Shown here piece by piece: positions 25,999 to 43,454 of a DNA stretch of 64,000 nucleotides (the first letter of the stretch is position 1; each line of letters opens with the position of its first letter). A program made the translations under genes and the position numbers. Source of the DNA: Diplosphaera chodatii (Eukaryota; Chlorophyta; Trebouxiophyceae; Prasiolales; Stichococcaceae); the NCBI GenBank assembly GCA_032358165.1, contig JAALGY010000021.1, positions 1,240,001-1,304,000 on the forward strand, given 5' to 3'. The notes under the pieces are model-generated. The model had not been told where the DNA came from, did no database searches, and saw only the letters and a program-made list of their open reading frames with translations.

Positions 25999-26334
25999 GT
26001 TGTACTGCGAATTGTGTAGCATGTTGGGCTTAAATTTGTTGGCACTCTCCCACCTTTACCTTCCCCGGGGTCCCCTGTCCGTACTGCTACAGGGTGGGCC
26101 CATTTCTGATATTCAAAACTGGTTCAGGTTTGTATACATGCAGTCATGCACGCATCACAGCATCAGCAGGATTGCTTCATTGCGCTTGCACAACCCTGGC
26201 CTCACCAAACTTGCATGCGTAACGTCAGCTCTGACGCATCAACGAGGATACACAGGCGGACTTGCTGCTTTGCCACCTGCTTCTTTCTGCAGAACATCTG
26301 ACAGAGGCAGCGACAACCATCCGGTGTTGCAGAG
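25999..26334. other. intergenic, DNAJC21 to SKA1
   Basis: Presumed 3' flank of DNAJC21 and promoter of SKA1 on the same strand; nothing specific recognised. Confidence 0.35.
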
Positions 26335-28156
26335 ATGGCTGAGGACGGGAATGCAGCCCCAGCAGACTCTCTTGCAGCACTCGTGAGTGTCTTCAATGAT
26401 CAGATCGTCACATTGCGCCAGGCTGCCGCCCTGCGGAGTTATGACTTGACGCCGCATGCCGCCGAGCTTGGAGAGTTGGAGGTGCAACTGCTGACACAGT
26501 CATGCACCTGCACCTTCCGTATGCATGAGTCTTCAATGAACGATCCTTTTACTCGTGCTACCGAACTGAAGTACGATGTCTGATGCACCAATTGCAGGCG
26601 ACCGTGCAGGCGCTGGACCAAAGCCTGCAGCAAATTCAGGCAGCAGTGGCTCGCGAGCGATCGCAGCTTCCACAGGTAGTCCTGGTGTGTTATGCATGTG
26701 CATGTGCATGTGGCATGGGTTGGCAACACACAGGTTTCGCAGGCGCTGATGTGTGATGACAGCTCGATCCATGTTGCCAAAGGAGGTCATTTGGCCTTCA
26801 GGCACAGGCATTGGCAAACGCATTCAGGCAGCAGGCAGAGCAGCTGGCATTCATGGAAAGAAACCTGCCGCCACACCTTCCAGCATGTCAGCCCGCTGTT
26901 CCGAGTGCTGCCGCACAAGTGGGCAAGGTGCTCATGTCGCTATTCGGATGCACATTGCCTCATGCTTAAACAAGATAAGAAGCTGGGGTAGCATCGGTTG
27001 TGCGGCGTGTGAGGTGACAAGGTCGTGAGAATGACCACTTGACGGGTCTATGTGTACAGGAGAATGAACATCCACGGGCTACAGCACAGCCGCCCCAGCA
27101 GCCTGGTAACCAACCGACACTCGGCGCAAAGAAAGCCAGGCCTGCAGCACCGCGGAGGTGTGTGCAGTTGAAGCCGTTATTGAGGCTGTCTAAACACTGC
27201 TCCAAGGTTAGCTGCATCACGCTTTGGCAAAGCCATGATGATGCAACGGCGAAATGACCGCTCGTATTACTGTGACTTGCCTGCAGGTACATCACCGTGC
27301 AAGAGCTAGACTCAGTGCCAACTTACATGCGCAATCGCCTCACGCTGGACAAGGTGAGCAGCTACATAGCATATGCAAAGGGTTGACACCCCACTACCAA
27401 GTTAGGCTGCATGTCCCAGCTGGCAACTGCAGGCCTGGGTGTCACTGAAAGCAGTTGTTGCGCACCACTGCTGCAAGTCGAGAGGTTTGTGACCGTACTG
27501 CAGGTGAATGCAGCAGTTGATGACATCGCAGTGCTGGCGGAGGGAAATGCAAAGCTGGTGGCAGCCGCCAGGGGCCGCGGCACGAGCCTGTCAGTCGAGG
27601 ACCGGCGCCACGCCCAGAGCCTCATAAGAAACGTCGCGGTGAGCAGCATGCTGAGGCGGTGGATCCGGGCAGGTACATGCATATGCAGCTGGATCTGGGT
27701 TGATTGTGCACTCATGCATGCACAAGCGATGAGACGGTGATCATTACATCGGGGATGCAGGGGCGCGGGGAGGTGAAGGGTTCCTACTGGCTCATGGAGC
27801 GCGACTGCAAGCACGGCACTACAGTGAAGATGGACAAAAGCGGCAAGGTGTGACGTGTAGATGTCGGTCACCATGCGTTCAATTGCGGGAATTTCTCAAA
27901 ACCGGCAATCTGACGCACGGCCCAGGATTGGTGGTTTGACGCTTGCTTATGTACACCTGAGCAGGCGATGCTGACGATCCTGCGGCACCTGGGCCGGCTC
28001 AACGAGGTAAGGCCGACCACCGCAATGGTGTGCGCCTGTGCTGTTCGTGATGCGAGACACACGCGGGTCGTTCAGCTGACGAACTCATCGTGCTCTGCGC
28101 AGTTGCACTGCCAGATGGACGAAGGCAGGTTCGAAAACGTCTACATCCTGCTCTGA
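26335..28156 (+). CDS. SKA1: SKA1 homologue (spindle and kinetochore-associated protein 1)
   Basis: Microtubule-binding subunit of the SKA complex that holds kinetochores on spindle microtubules. Exons 26335-26481, 26598-26675, 26808-26918, 27060-27157, 27287-27353, 27504-27638, 27761-27847, 27965-28006, 28103-28156; 272 residues, as in plants. The N-terminal third is a helical/coiled region ('SLAALVSVFNDQIVTLRQ', then 'QALDQSLQQIQAAVARE'), followed by 'ERNLPPHLP', a Pro/Ala linker, and the C-terminal winged-helix microtubule-binding domain from about 145: 'YITVQELDSVPTYMRNRLTL', 'VNAAVDDIAVLAEGN', 'YWLMERDCKHGTTVKMDKSG', 'AMLTILRHLGRLNE'. Assignment rests on the C-terminal domain, which is closely similar to plant SKA1. 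The stop is 80 bp from the convergent coiled-coil gene. Confidence 0.92.
26694..26712. repeat. short (ATGTGC)n run in SKA1 intron
   Basis: Three near-perfect GCATGT units in the intron after exon 26598-26675, followed by a partial copy. Confidence 0.5.
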
Positions 28157-28203
28157 ACTTGCACTCCAGGGATGCCAGCAACATGTGACTTGCTTTTGAT
28201 TGG

Positions 28204-28208
28204 TGTAA
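28204..28208 (+). terminator. TGTAA poly(A) signal candidate for SKA1
   Basis: The chlorophyte-type TGTAA word lies 48 nt after the SKA1 stop codon. It is within 30 nt of the stop of the convergent gene, so 3' ends of the two genes probably overlap. Confidence 0.45.
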
Positions 28209-28236
28209 TGTGTCTGTGTCGGAAGCCTTTAAAGCT

Positions 28237-31200
28237 TCAGCTCAGCAGTAGGAGATCTGGCGATTTCGTGTAAGGCAGACACTGCACGCCAACAACAGCG
28301 CTATCCTGCATCCTGCACCGCTGCGCCAGCTCCCGCTGCTTCGCGGCCACATCGCTCCTCAACCGCGATGCCCGGTGCTGCACCTCCTGTTCCTGGGCTA
28401 ATGCCTGCAGTTTGCCAGTTCAGCATATTGGTGAAGGGCCCTTGTGCGCAGTACGTGCGGTGGTTGCAGCCGCGTTCAGTGCCACAAATCGTGTGTCCCG
28501 GGCTCTGGGCCAGAGATGTGTTGTGAGCGAGCGGACTGCTCACCATAGTGAGCCGTTGCAGCGCAGCGTTCAGCAGTGCCGACCGCAGCTCGCGCGGGGA
28601 TGATGCAGCGTGTCCCGCAGCTAAGCATTTTGCGGCCTCTGTGTCGTCTGGGAGGTCGCCGTCATATGATGGCTGCAAAGGCATCTGCTGCAGCTGCTGT
28701 CGCTGCTGTGAGGCCTCATCTGCTGCCACCTTGCCACCCTGCAATCCGCAGCAACACGAGGTCACGTGACATAGACACATGCATCCGCCATCGAACACAT
28801 CAGGGCAGAGACACGGTCAACAGTGCGCACGTGCTGGTCTGCCATGTTGCTGCAGTGGACGGCCATCTTCAGCACACGCTGTGCATTGTCCAGCTGGTGT
28901 TGCAGCTGCTGCTGGTCCGCATTGCTGCAGCAGGCAAGGAGGCACCACGTCTATGGCTTGCTCATGGCTGTGGCTTGCTCATCCCAATGCTGTCAAGCCC
29001 ATGGCCATGTGTGACTGTCAGCATGCGCAACTTGCCGCATGCGTGCTGTGATGCAAACATGGCGGGCTGTTGCATGCTGTCGTGCCACATTTGTGGGCCC
29101 GAGCCGGCACCCCACCTCTGGACGCACAGCTGGCGCAGGTCGAAGGCGTGGTCCTCCTGGAAGCGCGACATGCTGGAGCGCAGGCCGGCGCAGTGCTGCT
29201 GCAGTGTGTGGATCTGCGTCCGAAGCCCTGAATTGCGCTCCGTCCACTCCCGACCGCTGGCCGCCAACTTGGACCGCCATCGCGACAGCTCGGTCTGTGC
29301 AGGGTGTACAGCAAGCAGCAAGCGCATAAATCTCCTGGTGTCCGTGTCAACAACGCCGTCGTTTGGCATGTGATACAGCGCAGCGCAGTGCACACAAGGT
29401 CCTGATCGCACACGCACATGCTCGGCAGGAGCCGGTTGCGTTTGATGCAAGTCACCTCCAGTGCAGCAGCTTGGGCACGGTTGTCCTGCAGAGCAGCGTC
29501 ATGGCTGCTGGCGCTGGCGCTCAGCTGCTCGAAGCTGGCTGCTAGCGTGGCTGTGCTGTCGTCATAGTCCTGCGCTGCACTTATGGCACTTGGCGTTTTG
29601 AATTCATCCAGGCACTGCTCTCCCATTCAGTATCGTATTCATGTGTCAGGTGTTGGAACGCCGCGTCCAAGAAAGTGGCAGGACTGGGGCGATGTAAGTG
29701 CTGAGCAGCAAACATCGTTACGGTCATGTTACCTTGTGGATGCGCTTGTGAAGAGCCTGCAGCTCTGCTTTGCGCTCATCAAACGGCATCCTGCACATTG
29801 GAGAAGCGTGCAGAGCTCGCAACAGCATCCTTTGCTGATCGCTTTCACCAGTGTAACATCATCCCAGGTATAACTTCTCATCATGTTGGGTAAGATGGCT
29901 TGGAAGATGCAGCATTCGCTCACCGCAACACCGCCTGATCCTCGATATCTGCATTGACTATGGCTTCCTTCTGTGCTGCCAGTGCGATTTCGTCGTGCTT
30001 CCTGGTCTCTGACTTCTGCACATCCAGCGCTGCAGACTGAGCAGCAACTGCTGCCTGTTGGCAGGCATGGAACTGCCTGTGTGCGGATGTCTCCCTGCAC
30101 TGACAAGAATACGCAGTACACAACCGCAGGCAGCGTACAAGATAAATTCGACGTGCAATGCAAGGTTGTAGACCACTGGCAGGCGGTGTACAGATCGCAG
30201 ATTGGCGCACTCGATGAACTCAGCCTCCATGTCGGCAAGCTGCTGTTGAAATTGATGCTGTGCGACAGTCATGCGGCTGTGCTGCAGCTGTCGTAGTGTG
30301 CCCAAATCAGCGGCGTGGGAGGCAAACGCCTGCTCGAACACGTCGACCATCCCACGAAGGCTGCTGATGGCTGCCTTCAGCACAGCAGAGCCAACCTTAT
30401 CACAAAGGTGTCATCCAGTGTCACCCATGCCGCGAAAGAAACCCAGGACGTGTTCAATCTCGAGCAAGCATGAATTGCATGTCAAACCTGCTGGCGCCGC
30501 TGCTGTCGTTCCACCTCATCGTGGAAGAGCTCCTCCGTCACGCTCAGGCTGCGCTTCAGCTTCTGCACACCACACATTTAACTCGCCTCGCACTTCTTCC
30601 AGCGCTGAAAACTGGTCACTTCTGGCATCATCTGTAGACGGTTTGCTGTTGCGCTTTCGATGAAGTGTGCACCTGTGCTGTCAGAGCCCGTAGCTTCTGG
30701 CGCCACTCCGCCCCCAGCAGTGCTGCATTGAGCCTGGCGTACTTCTCGCCATGCTCGCGCCTCTGCTGCAGACTGTTGCATAGAAATACAGTATAGCAGT
30801 ACAGTAGTAGTTTGGGCTTGCTGCACCATGAGCAATCGACGAGCCATCACACATTGCCAATATGTTTGCACACTCAGCTGCATACGCACATTTGCTGCCA
30901 GCGACGCTGGCTATCTGCGTCTGCCTGCGCTGGTTCGACAATGTCCACGGACATGACTAGATGCCGCAGATCGCGTCGGTCGGTGGATGCAGATGCAGCT
31001 GCAGCCCACACTTATGGCCACACCAGCAAGCATGTGCATCCGCTGCACAGGCTCCCTAATGGCGCGCGCTCCTCCTTGAAAGGCTTGAATGGATCACTTC
31101 AAGCATATCACGCGCAGCGCAGAGCACCTCCGGATGTCAGCACGACTATTGCACCTCGCGGGAACCGGAAACGCGGTTGTCAACCCGCAGTCCAGCTGCA

Positions 31201-31385
31201 CACGGTGCCAGATCCGGAGCTGCCACAGCCAACATCGAGTCGTGTCTGAAAGCATACTGCACGCGTATCCGGCGGTAATCAGCGGGTTTCTGCCTGTCTT
31301 GGACAAGCTGCAGAGCGAGGGCCTGTTTCGGCCCCTGAGCTCCGAAACCCATTAGTGATGTGTTGGAAGCCGCGGCGTTGTTCAT
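28237..31385 (-). CDS. coiled-coil protein, function unknown
   Basis: Exons fit one continuous frame: 31263-31385, 30890-30924, 30673-30772, 30587-30631, 30488-30562, 30211-30395, 29924-30094, 29733-29841, 29456-29569, 29116-29294, 28831-28924, 28544-28738, 28237-28404; 530 residues. Almost the whole protein is predicted coiled coil rich in Gln, Ala, Glu, Arg and Leu ('AEWRQKLRALTAQ', 'FHDEVERQQRRQQ', 'RKAELQALHKRIHK', 'RSDVAAKQRELAQRC'). The N-terminus ('TSLMGFGAQGPKQALALQLV') looks conserved but I do not recognise the family. A centrosomal, ciliary or spindle role would fit such a protein but is only inference. No transmembrane segment or signal peptide. The intron after 30587-30631 uses a GC donor (GAG|GCGAGT). 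The second exon (35 nt) is the least secure. Confidence 0.65.
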
Positions 31386-31654
31386 GAGCTGCACATCCTT
31401 CAAAGCTGTTCAGTGCTACAGATGGTGATGTATCATAGCAGACGCAGTCGTGCGGGCTGCGAAATTATACCACACATTGCTGGCTGATGCAGCACGTGCC
31501 GCCAGCAGATCAGGGATCATGATCACAGCCTGAGCACCAGTTTGCTACGCAAGGTACGTCAACCTTCTTGCAGCAGCTAGACGACATGGATATAAGCATC
31601 CGGCGGACAGCGTAGCGCATCGGCGCTGTACTGGTGCTGCCGCCGCCGTCAGAC
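31386..31654. promoter_or_regulatory. divergent promoter region, coiled-coil gene / DPH5
   Basis: The 269 bp between two divergent start codons; presumed shared promoter region, no recognised element. Confidence 0.4.
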
Positions 31655-33163
31655 ATGCTCTACTTCATCGGCCTGGGCCTGTGCGACGAGAAAGACATCA
31701 CTGTCAGGTCAGCATGCAATGCCTTCGACATGCATGCAGCCAGCTGATCATGCACAGACCTGTTATGCCCTTTTAGCATAAGAGCAACCTACCATGTGGT
31801 GCTGCGCAGGGGCCTGGAGGCTGTGCGTGGCTCAAGTAGGATCTATCTTGAGGCTTACACATCACAATTGCTTGTTCCGAAGGAGCAGCTGGTAAGCCGC
31901 GTGTGTCGGCCACACACGTACCGCCATGGCTTACGTCATACCAGCTGCAGCATGGACAGTGACCTGTGACTTTTTGCAGGAAGCGTACTATGGCAAGCCA
32001 GTCATTGTGGCGGATCGCGAGATGGTGGAGTCACGGTCGGACGACATTCTGGCGGGCGCAAAGGAGCAGGATGTGTCATTTCTGGTGGTTGGCGACCCCT
32101 TCGGGTGGGCTCTGCTGCGCACCCTGTCTCACAGCGCGCTAGGTGCACCCCTGGTACAAGGAGCAGCCCCATACTGGTGAAATTCCCACAGTCTCATGCG
32201 CCCGCGCGCAGGGCGACCACACACACAGACCTGGAGCTGCGCGCCCGCGAGCTGGGCATACCTGTGAAGATCATCCACAATGCCTCCATCCTGAATGCGG
32301 TCGGGGTGTGCGGCCTGCAATTGTACCGCTTCGGGGAGGTGCGTCAGCTGCGTCGCCGCGTTGGCTGCACTCAGAAATATGCTGCAGCTCCTCCTGTTGT
32401 TTGCACATGTGTCTGTGGGCACTGGTATGGAAAGATGGGCCTCAGCAGTCAACTGTGATGTCCGCGTCCTGGCTGTTCAGGCCATTTCCCTGGTGTTCTT
32501 CACCGAGACCTGGCGCCCCGACAGCTTCTACAGCCGCGTGGCCGCCAACCGCTCGCGGGGCCTGCACACCCTGGTGCTGCTGGACATCAAGGTCAGGGAG
32601 CCGTCGCTCGAGTCCCTGGCGCGCGGCAAGCCCGTCTACGAGCCACCCAGGTGCACACTGCCCTGCGGCTGTGACACGAGACCACTCCTCATGTGGGGTC
32701 CACAGATGCCTGTACAGCATGCAGCTTTTGCTCAAGGCATGACATGATGCCGCTCTTGCAGGTTCATGACCGTGAACACAGCGGTGCAGCAGCTCCTGGA
32801 GATTGAGGCCAGCTGTCAGGGTGGTGCGTATGACGAGGACACGAGATGTGTGGGACTTGCCCGGGTGGGCGCGGATGAGCAAAAGGTGCCATGCGCCGGA
32901 AACGTGTCATGCACAGCTGCATGATGTGCTTGCGCAATCCCTGCACATGTCTCAACGCAGCCCTGCAGTGCATATATGCCAGCCGATGAGTGGCTCTGAG
33001 GCCATGCTATCCCACATGCTTGATGCTGCAGATTGTGGCGGGCACGATGAAGGAGCTGCTGGACGTGGACTTTGGGCCACCATTGCACTCCCTCGTCATC
33101 ACTGGCGAGTTGCATCCCATAGAGCAGCAGATGTTGCAGCATCTACGAACGTGTGGGGAGTAG
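31655..33163 (+). CDS. DPH5: diphthine methyl ester synthase
   Basis: SAM-dependent methyltransferase of diphthamide synthesis on the EF2 histidine, cytosolic. Exons 31655-31707, 31810-31891, 31980-32104, 32212-32338, 32481-32650, 32762-32885, 33032-33163; 270 residues, slightly short for the family (about 285). Starts at its true N-terminus '[18 protein letters not shown]'. Diagnostic stretches: '[20 protein letters not shown]', '[19 protein letters not shown]', '[20 protein letters not shown]', '[16 protein letters not shown]', '[20 protein letters not shown]', '[20 protein letters not shown]', '[19 protein letters not shown]' and '[19 protein letters not shown]'. All exon joins keep phase. 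The product is required for eEF2 modification; toxin sensitivity is a side property of the pathway, no toxin is encoded here. Confidence 0.95.
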
Positions 33164-33547
33164 GCAGGCAGCAGTGCGTGGGTGCCAGCATGTCCATTGA
33201 GGTTCGGGTCCGATAATACGGAGTCAACTGCAGCAGAGCAAGACCTTAAACCAACTCAAACGTCCGCTATGCAATGCATCCCGCTTGTTGCCGGATGTGC
33301 ACTGCACTGATACCGATGACCTTCGGCATGAGCTATCTCCAACTGTCACAAGTCTTGACCCCAGCGCGGTGCTACCCCGGTGTCCCGCCGACTGCTGTTC
33401 AGCCCGCCCCAGCCTGCATGACGTGGTCATCTTCTTTTACCAAATTGACAGGCTGCTTCGTTGACATCCCTTGGGCCCTAAACTGGATGCACGAAGTTCA
33501 CACGCAGAGGATAGTAGCAATGTGCCTCACCATGTGCAATAAAACTG
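33164..33547. other. intergenic, convergent 3' ends
   Basis: Between the stops of DPH5 and ATP synthase e. Only untranslated sequence expected; nothing else seen. Confidence 0.4.
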
Positions 33548-33905
33548 TCAGTGGTGTCCGGCTTCCTTGGCTGCCTTTGCTTTGGCTGCCGTCCGCTGCG
33601 GAACGGACAACATAACGATGAGCCCTCACCGGCACTTGTGCTACTGACATTTACCGGACGCAGCAGGAAAGCGGCATTGCGAAGCATGATCGGCCGCGTA
33701 CATACCTGATATGACTTCAGCTTGATCGAACCGTACACCAAGCCCACGCCAATGGCTGATGCCCGAAGCACCTGGTAGCACGCATTACGCGCACATCACT
33801 ACCAAGTCGGACGAGCATCGTTACCAGGCCAGACTGCTGAGGGCACATGCAACGCACCGCCGCCAATTTGCTGTTGCCACTGTAAGCGTTGAAGCCTCCG
33901 CTCAT
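33548..33905 (-). CDS. mitochondrial ATP synthase subunit e (plant type)
   Basis: Tiny inner-membrane subunit of the FoF1 ATP synthase dimer interface. Three exons, 33858-33905, 33706-33771, 33548-33595, give 53 residues. The sequence begins 'MSGGFNAYSGNSKLAAVLRA', has one transmembrane segment ('SAIGVGLVYGSIKLKSYQ') containing the Gly-rich GxxxG-like face used for dimerisation, and ends in a Lys/Ala/His tail ('AKAAKEAGHH'). This matches the ~54-residue plant ATP synthase e chain in order and length. Too short to rise above background as an ORF; found by exon joining on the minus strand. Start lies 551 bp from the divergent FtsHi gene. Confidence 0.85.
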
Positions 33906-34456
33906 GTTGCCGATGATGTTGAGCGGCTTGCTGCAATTACTTCGGGACCGTCAGATCCAACCCTGACGCAAACAGCAGTATAAGGAAGCCTACCTACAGT
34001 GGTCCACAAACGGGATCACTTGTGCACAACAGCAACCTCCGAACAGCCAGCTCTCAGTAGCAATGTCGCAAACGTGACAGCGCTCGAACATCAATTTCTG
34101 ACGCTCAGATCAGACTGTGCAGTTCTGAAACGGTGCGTTGAAGCTGCCCTGGCCGACCCCTCACAAGGGGCGATGAGCAAATGATGCAATGCAGCAATGC
34201 GCCGTGTCGCGTATCGCTGCTTACATGCCATATACAACCGAAACACAACGATCACCATGAAGCGCGTGTTGATCGAAAGATTATGAGCCTGTGCCCGATG
34301 GCCAAAGAGCGACACAAGGCGATCTGAGCCGGCCGGGGACCTGCTGTGAGAAGTTGCCTGGGTGAGCAGGAAAAGGAACAAGGGTGGTGATACAGGCATA
34401 GGTACATCCATCGAGGCCCGAGCAGCGGTTCCTGACGCCGAGCCTCCGCGGCAGCG
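33906..34456. promoter_or_regulatory. divergent promoter region, ATP synthase e / FtsHi
   Basis: The 551 bp between divergent start codons. Contains antisense ORFs of up to 132 codons that I take as chance; the FtsHi leader is probably in the right half. Confidence 0.4.
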
Positions 34457-40248
<5,792 letters not shown>

Positions 40249-40769
40249 TGGCATCTGCCGGCGTGACAAGTGTCAGGCTCACCAGTCCTGGTGGCCGGCT
40301 GCGCTTTGCATGTGCCGATGCTGTCACAGGTTTTGGTTGGGGCAGAGCCCGGCGAGTAGTTTCAGCAGCGTGGCCCGAGGACGATTCACCAATTTTGTAA
40401 TGAAGCAGTAACAAGCAGTGCCCCCTGGCTGCGATGTTGCAGCGGCAAGGTCAGGCACAGCAGGAGGTCGCTTTGGCGTGGCACCATAGCTGCTGATGCT
40501 CCAGCGAGCTGGCATCCAGGCAAAACACTTTGTCTCGATGGAGCAGTGGGTGATCAGCAGTTTGTGGCTGGTCAGCGCAGCAGGGTGCCGTGAAGCATCT
40601 GCAGTAATTGAGCGGTTGAGAGATGTAAACGAAGATCACCACCAGCATCGGTGTTATCGGTTCAACAAAGACGCTTTGCGTCCTGGCACACATGGCATGC
40701 GTGTACTGTAACGCACATTCGCATGCCAAACGTCCAATGCCACAAATCAAGTTGGCCTCAATCTATCTA
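40249..40769. other. intergenic, convergent 3' ends
   Basis: Between the stops of FtsHi and YbaB/STIC2. A TGTAA word at 40396-40400 serves the plus strand. ORFs here show no family resemblance. Confidence 0.4.
40396..40400 (+). terminator. TGTAA poly(A) signal candidate for FtsHi
   Basis: TGTAA 148 nt after the FtsHi stop codon, in the expected orientation. Confidence 0.4.
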
Positions 40770-42125
40770 TTACTGGCCCGGCAGGCCGAGGCTGCTGGCA
40801 AGGCCCCGCATTCGCTCCTTCATCGCCTGCAGGTGTGTACAGCCAGAAGAGTCACCATTGTGCCACGATGAAAGTTGCATGGGAGGTATATAACGTGCGT
40901 TCAGCGGCACGGCAGCACTTGGACTCTTCGTGTGTGGGCATCGGCATGTAGATCGCGCACTGCTGAGCTCTTCTGGTGGGCATCCTTCATGGCCTCCGCC
41001 ACCCGCGTGGACACCGCCTCAGCTCCCATGGAATGAGCCTGCAGCAACACAGATGACGACCCTGGACCTTCAAGCAGGCTGTGGTGGCATGCAACACTTG
41101 ATAACTCCTTGACACTTGCACAAATTGCTGCTGCAGCACATGCGCAGCGCCTGTCAGGCGAGGTGAGACAAGCGGCCAACACTGACCTGGTTGGTGATGT
41201 CACAGCTGACGGGCTCCTGGTTGCCAGTCATGACGACGCACACCGTCTCATCCTCCGAGTAACCCTGGTGGTTATTACAACGTCAGCTTTGTCAGCTATT
41301 ACCCTGACCGGCAAGTGCCACTTGCGCCTCTCCGTTTTACACCATGGCCACATGACCATGTGGGGGAGCACACACCAATTGCTGCATCCACACGGAATCA
41401 CTACAGCACAATCGACTACAGCACAATCGACAGATTCTCCCCACCTCGAAGTTGCTGGCTGCCAGTTCCTCCTGCACCTTCCCTGCCTCCACCTGACAAT
41501 GAACACAGCCAAGAGGCTCCCACATGCTGCCGCACATGATTGTGATAAAGTGCGGTGTTGCACTATACAAGGACTGTTGCCTACTGCATGTAGCGCTTCT
41601 AGGATGGGCTGTCCACATGTCCTTGAGCACCAGGGCATTTCCATGCCAGCACCGCCAATATGTGCACCAACCTGCACTAGCTCCTGCGCCTTCTTCATGT
41701 TCTCCATGAGGTTGCCCATGTTGGCGAAGGGGTTGTTGCCTCCTCCCTGCTCACGCACACCCCTTCGTTTGCCAAAACCCGTCGTGGCGACAGCCATGCA
41801 GAGACAGCACGGCAATGGGCGTTTACTGTTGCGGCACATGCAGCGCAACGGACTGGGCCTGCACCTCCTTGTTGCCACCCCCAAACAGCGCTCGTACTGG
41901 CTGCTTCTGCTGCCGTCGGCTGGGTTGGCACCGCGCAATCCTGCGAGAGGGGCATGCACAGTCAGTCTGCCTACACATAGCACCAGTCGTATGTAAGGTT
42001 GCATGCAAAGCCTGCCTGCAGCACCGCGAGCTTGCAATGAAGACATGCCTGCATTGTTTGCTGCATGATTGCAATGCATTGCAACGGCTGCCAAGCGCGC
42101 TGCTGGACAGGAGTGCAGTCGCCAT
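40770..42125 (-). CDS. plastid YbaB/EbfC-family nucleoid protein (STIC2-like)
   Basis: Small dimeric YbaB-fold protein; bacterial members bind DNA, plant plastid members (STIC2) act in thylakoid protein targeting. Exons about 42049-42125, 41865-41940, 41672-41746, 41445-41492, 41187-41264, 40961-41038, 40770-40826; 162 residues (173 if the first exon runs to 42016; both options use a GC donor). N-terminus 'MATALLSSSALGSRC' followed by Cys/Arg/Gln-rich sequence is a chloroplast transit peptide. The core reads 'GGGNNPFANMGNLMENMKKA', 'VEAGKVQEELAASNFE', 'GYSEDETVCVVMTGNQEP', 'VAEAMKDAHQKSS', 'AMKERMRGLASSLGLPGQ' and matches plant plastid members end to end. Divergent from the small membrane protein at 42551. 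Confidence 0.9.
41401..41430. repeat. exact 15-bp tandem duplication (2 copies) in YbaB/STIC2 intron
   Basis: The unit CTACAGCACAATCGA is repeated twice without mismatch, 14 nt from the exon 41445-41492 boundary. Confidence 0.85.
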
Positions 42126-42550
42126 CTGCTCTTATCCGGGTGTCTGATACAAAGATGTGTATAATGGGCGGACGCGCCGCTCAATCGCAAAATAACAGCT
42201 TTTCGTCAGGTCACACGTGTTGCAACTCGTGCGTGAAGGCAAGCAGAGTCTGGCTTCGTGAGGTCGCTTGTCTGCGATATCGCCCCTTTCAACTCTCCAT
42301 TGTCATTGGTGTTATCGGATAGGCCTTCCGGACCGCTTTGATAGGAGAGCTGCACGCCCATGAGGCCCTCTGAGCCTGCGAGCTTGAGCCTGCTTGGTCG
42401 AGCCCTTGGTGCACATCGTCACTTGTCACATTGCAACCTCACTCACGTCGACACTGCTTACGCACGTCTGGAACATAATCTGCTGGCTTGTGCAAGGACA
42501 TTGCATCGGTCCGCATCGGTCAAGAAGTAGGGCTTCCGAAACCAGCAAGT
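42126..42550. promoter_or_regulatory. divergent promoter region, YbaB/STIC2 / small membrane protein
   Basis: The 425 bp between the two start codons; no recognised element. Confidence 0.4.
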
Positions 42551-43454
42551 ATGGCGAATGCAAACAGCAATCCGCCAGCGAGTGCTGGTGGAGGAGGCGT
42601 CGTTCTGGCTGGCTTGGCGCTGGTGTGGCTACCTACCGTCTTCATCTTGATCAGCTTTGCAGGTGAGCATGCTGCACCCCCAGCAGTGGTTTCACTCCAT
42701 GCACTGCACGCAGCCGCCTGACCCTGCTCTTGTTTTTCCTGTGGTCGTGGCATGATGAACCCTCGTCTTCATTGCAGGCTTGATGCAATTCAAACTTATG
42801 TATGGCGCGCTGTCATCCATATTCCAGGTCAGCGCACTGTGGGCCAATCGTGCCTGCCATCAAGAATCACAGATTGCGCATTGAACGACTGGCACGTGCA
42901 ACGCAACGTGCTGTCTCAACCCATCTTCTCATGGATCAGGTGCGGCGAGGCGGCATGGTTTGGCGCAAGGTGCGGATCACGCACGAGCCCACTGATGTAT
43001 CGTATGCTGCACAACCTGTTGGACAGGTCGTCCTTTGGCGATACACGCCGCGACAGGCGCATGCTCTATACCTTTGCAGGTTCAGCCGACCCTGGGCGAC
43101 ATCACCGCAAGCCTGGAGGCCTCCATTGGGTGCGTCTCATAGCTGGATGGCTGTTGACACGTGCGGCAATGGTGTGGGACACTCAGCTTGCAGCTGCCAC
43201 GCTGCCATGCATCCTCTGCGTGTTGTGCAGGCCGGCATCAAAGTTTACACCGTCGCTGACACACATTCTCCTGGTGAGCTCATGACCTGCAAGGCTTCAG
43301 TGTGGGTGGGCAGTAGCATGCGTCAAAGTTCATATTGGACTGGACACGTTGGTTTGCATTGCACCGCACGTGCAAAGGTCCCTGCACTTCACTGCCACAG
43401 GTCGGGGTCATTCTGGCAGTCCTTGTGGCGAGTGAGCGCATAAAGCGGAGGTAG
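42551..43454 (+). CDS. small two-helix membrane protein, unknown
   Basis: Exons 42551-42662, 42778-42827, 43080-43129, 43231-43273, 43401-43454 join in phase to 102 residues. I do not recognise the family. Start ATG 42551 gives a Gly/Asn/Ser-rich head ('MANANSNPPASAGGGG'), then a long hydrophobic helix ('VLAGLALVWLPTVFILISFA'), an amphipathic middle ('FQVQPTLGDITASLEASIG'), and a second hydrophobic helix ('HILLVGVILAVLVA') ending in a basic tail 'SERIKRR'. The helix-loop-helix layout with a positive C-terminus suggests an organelle or ER membrane subunit; no catalytic motif. Five tiny exons with clean borders and one uninterrupted phase support a real gene. Confidence 0.65.

Noticed and set aside
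41228..42190. Minus-strand ORF of 320 codons across the YbaB/STIC2 locus
   Set aside because: It reads through several clear introns and keeps only one true exon in frame; the spliced model gives the full conserved protein.
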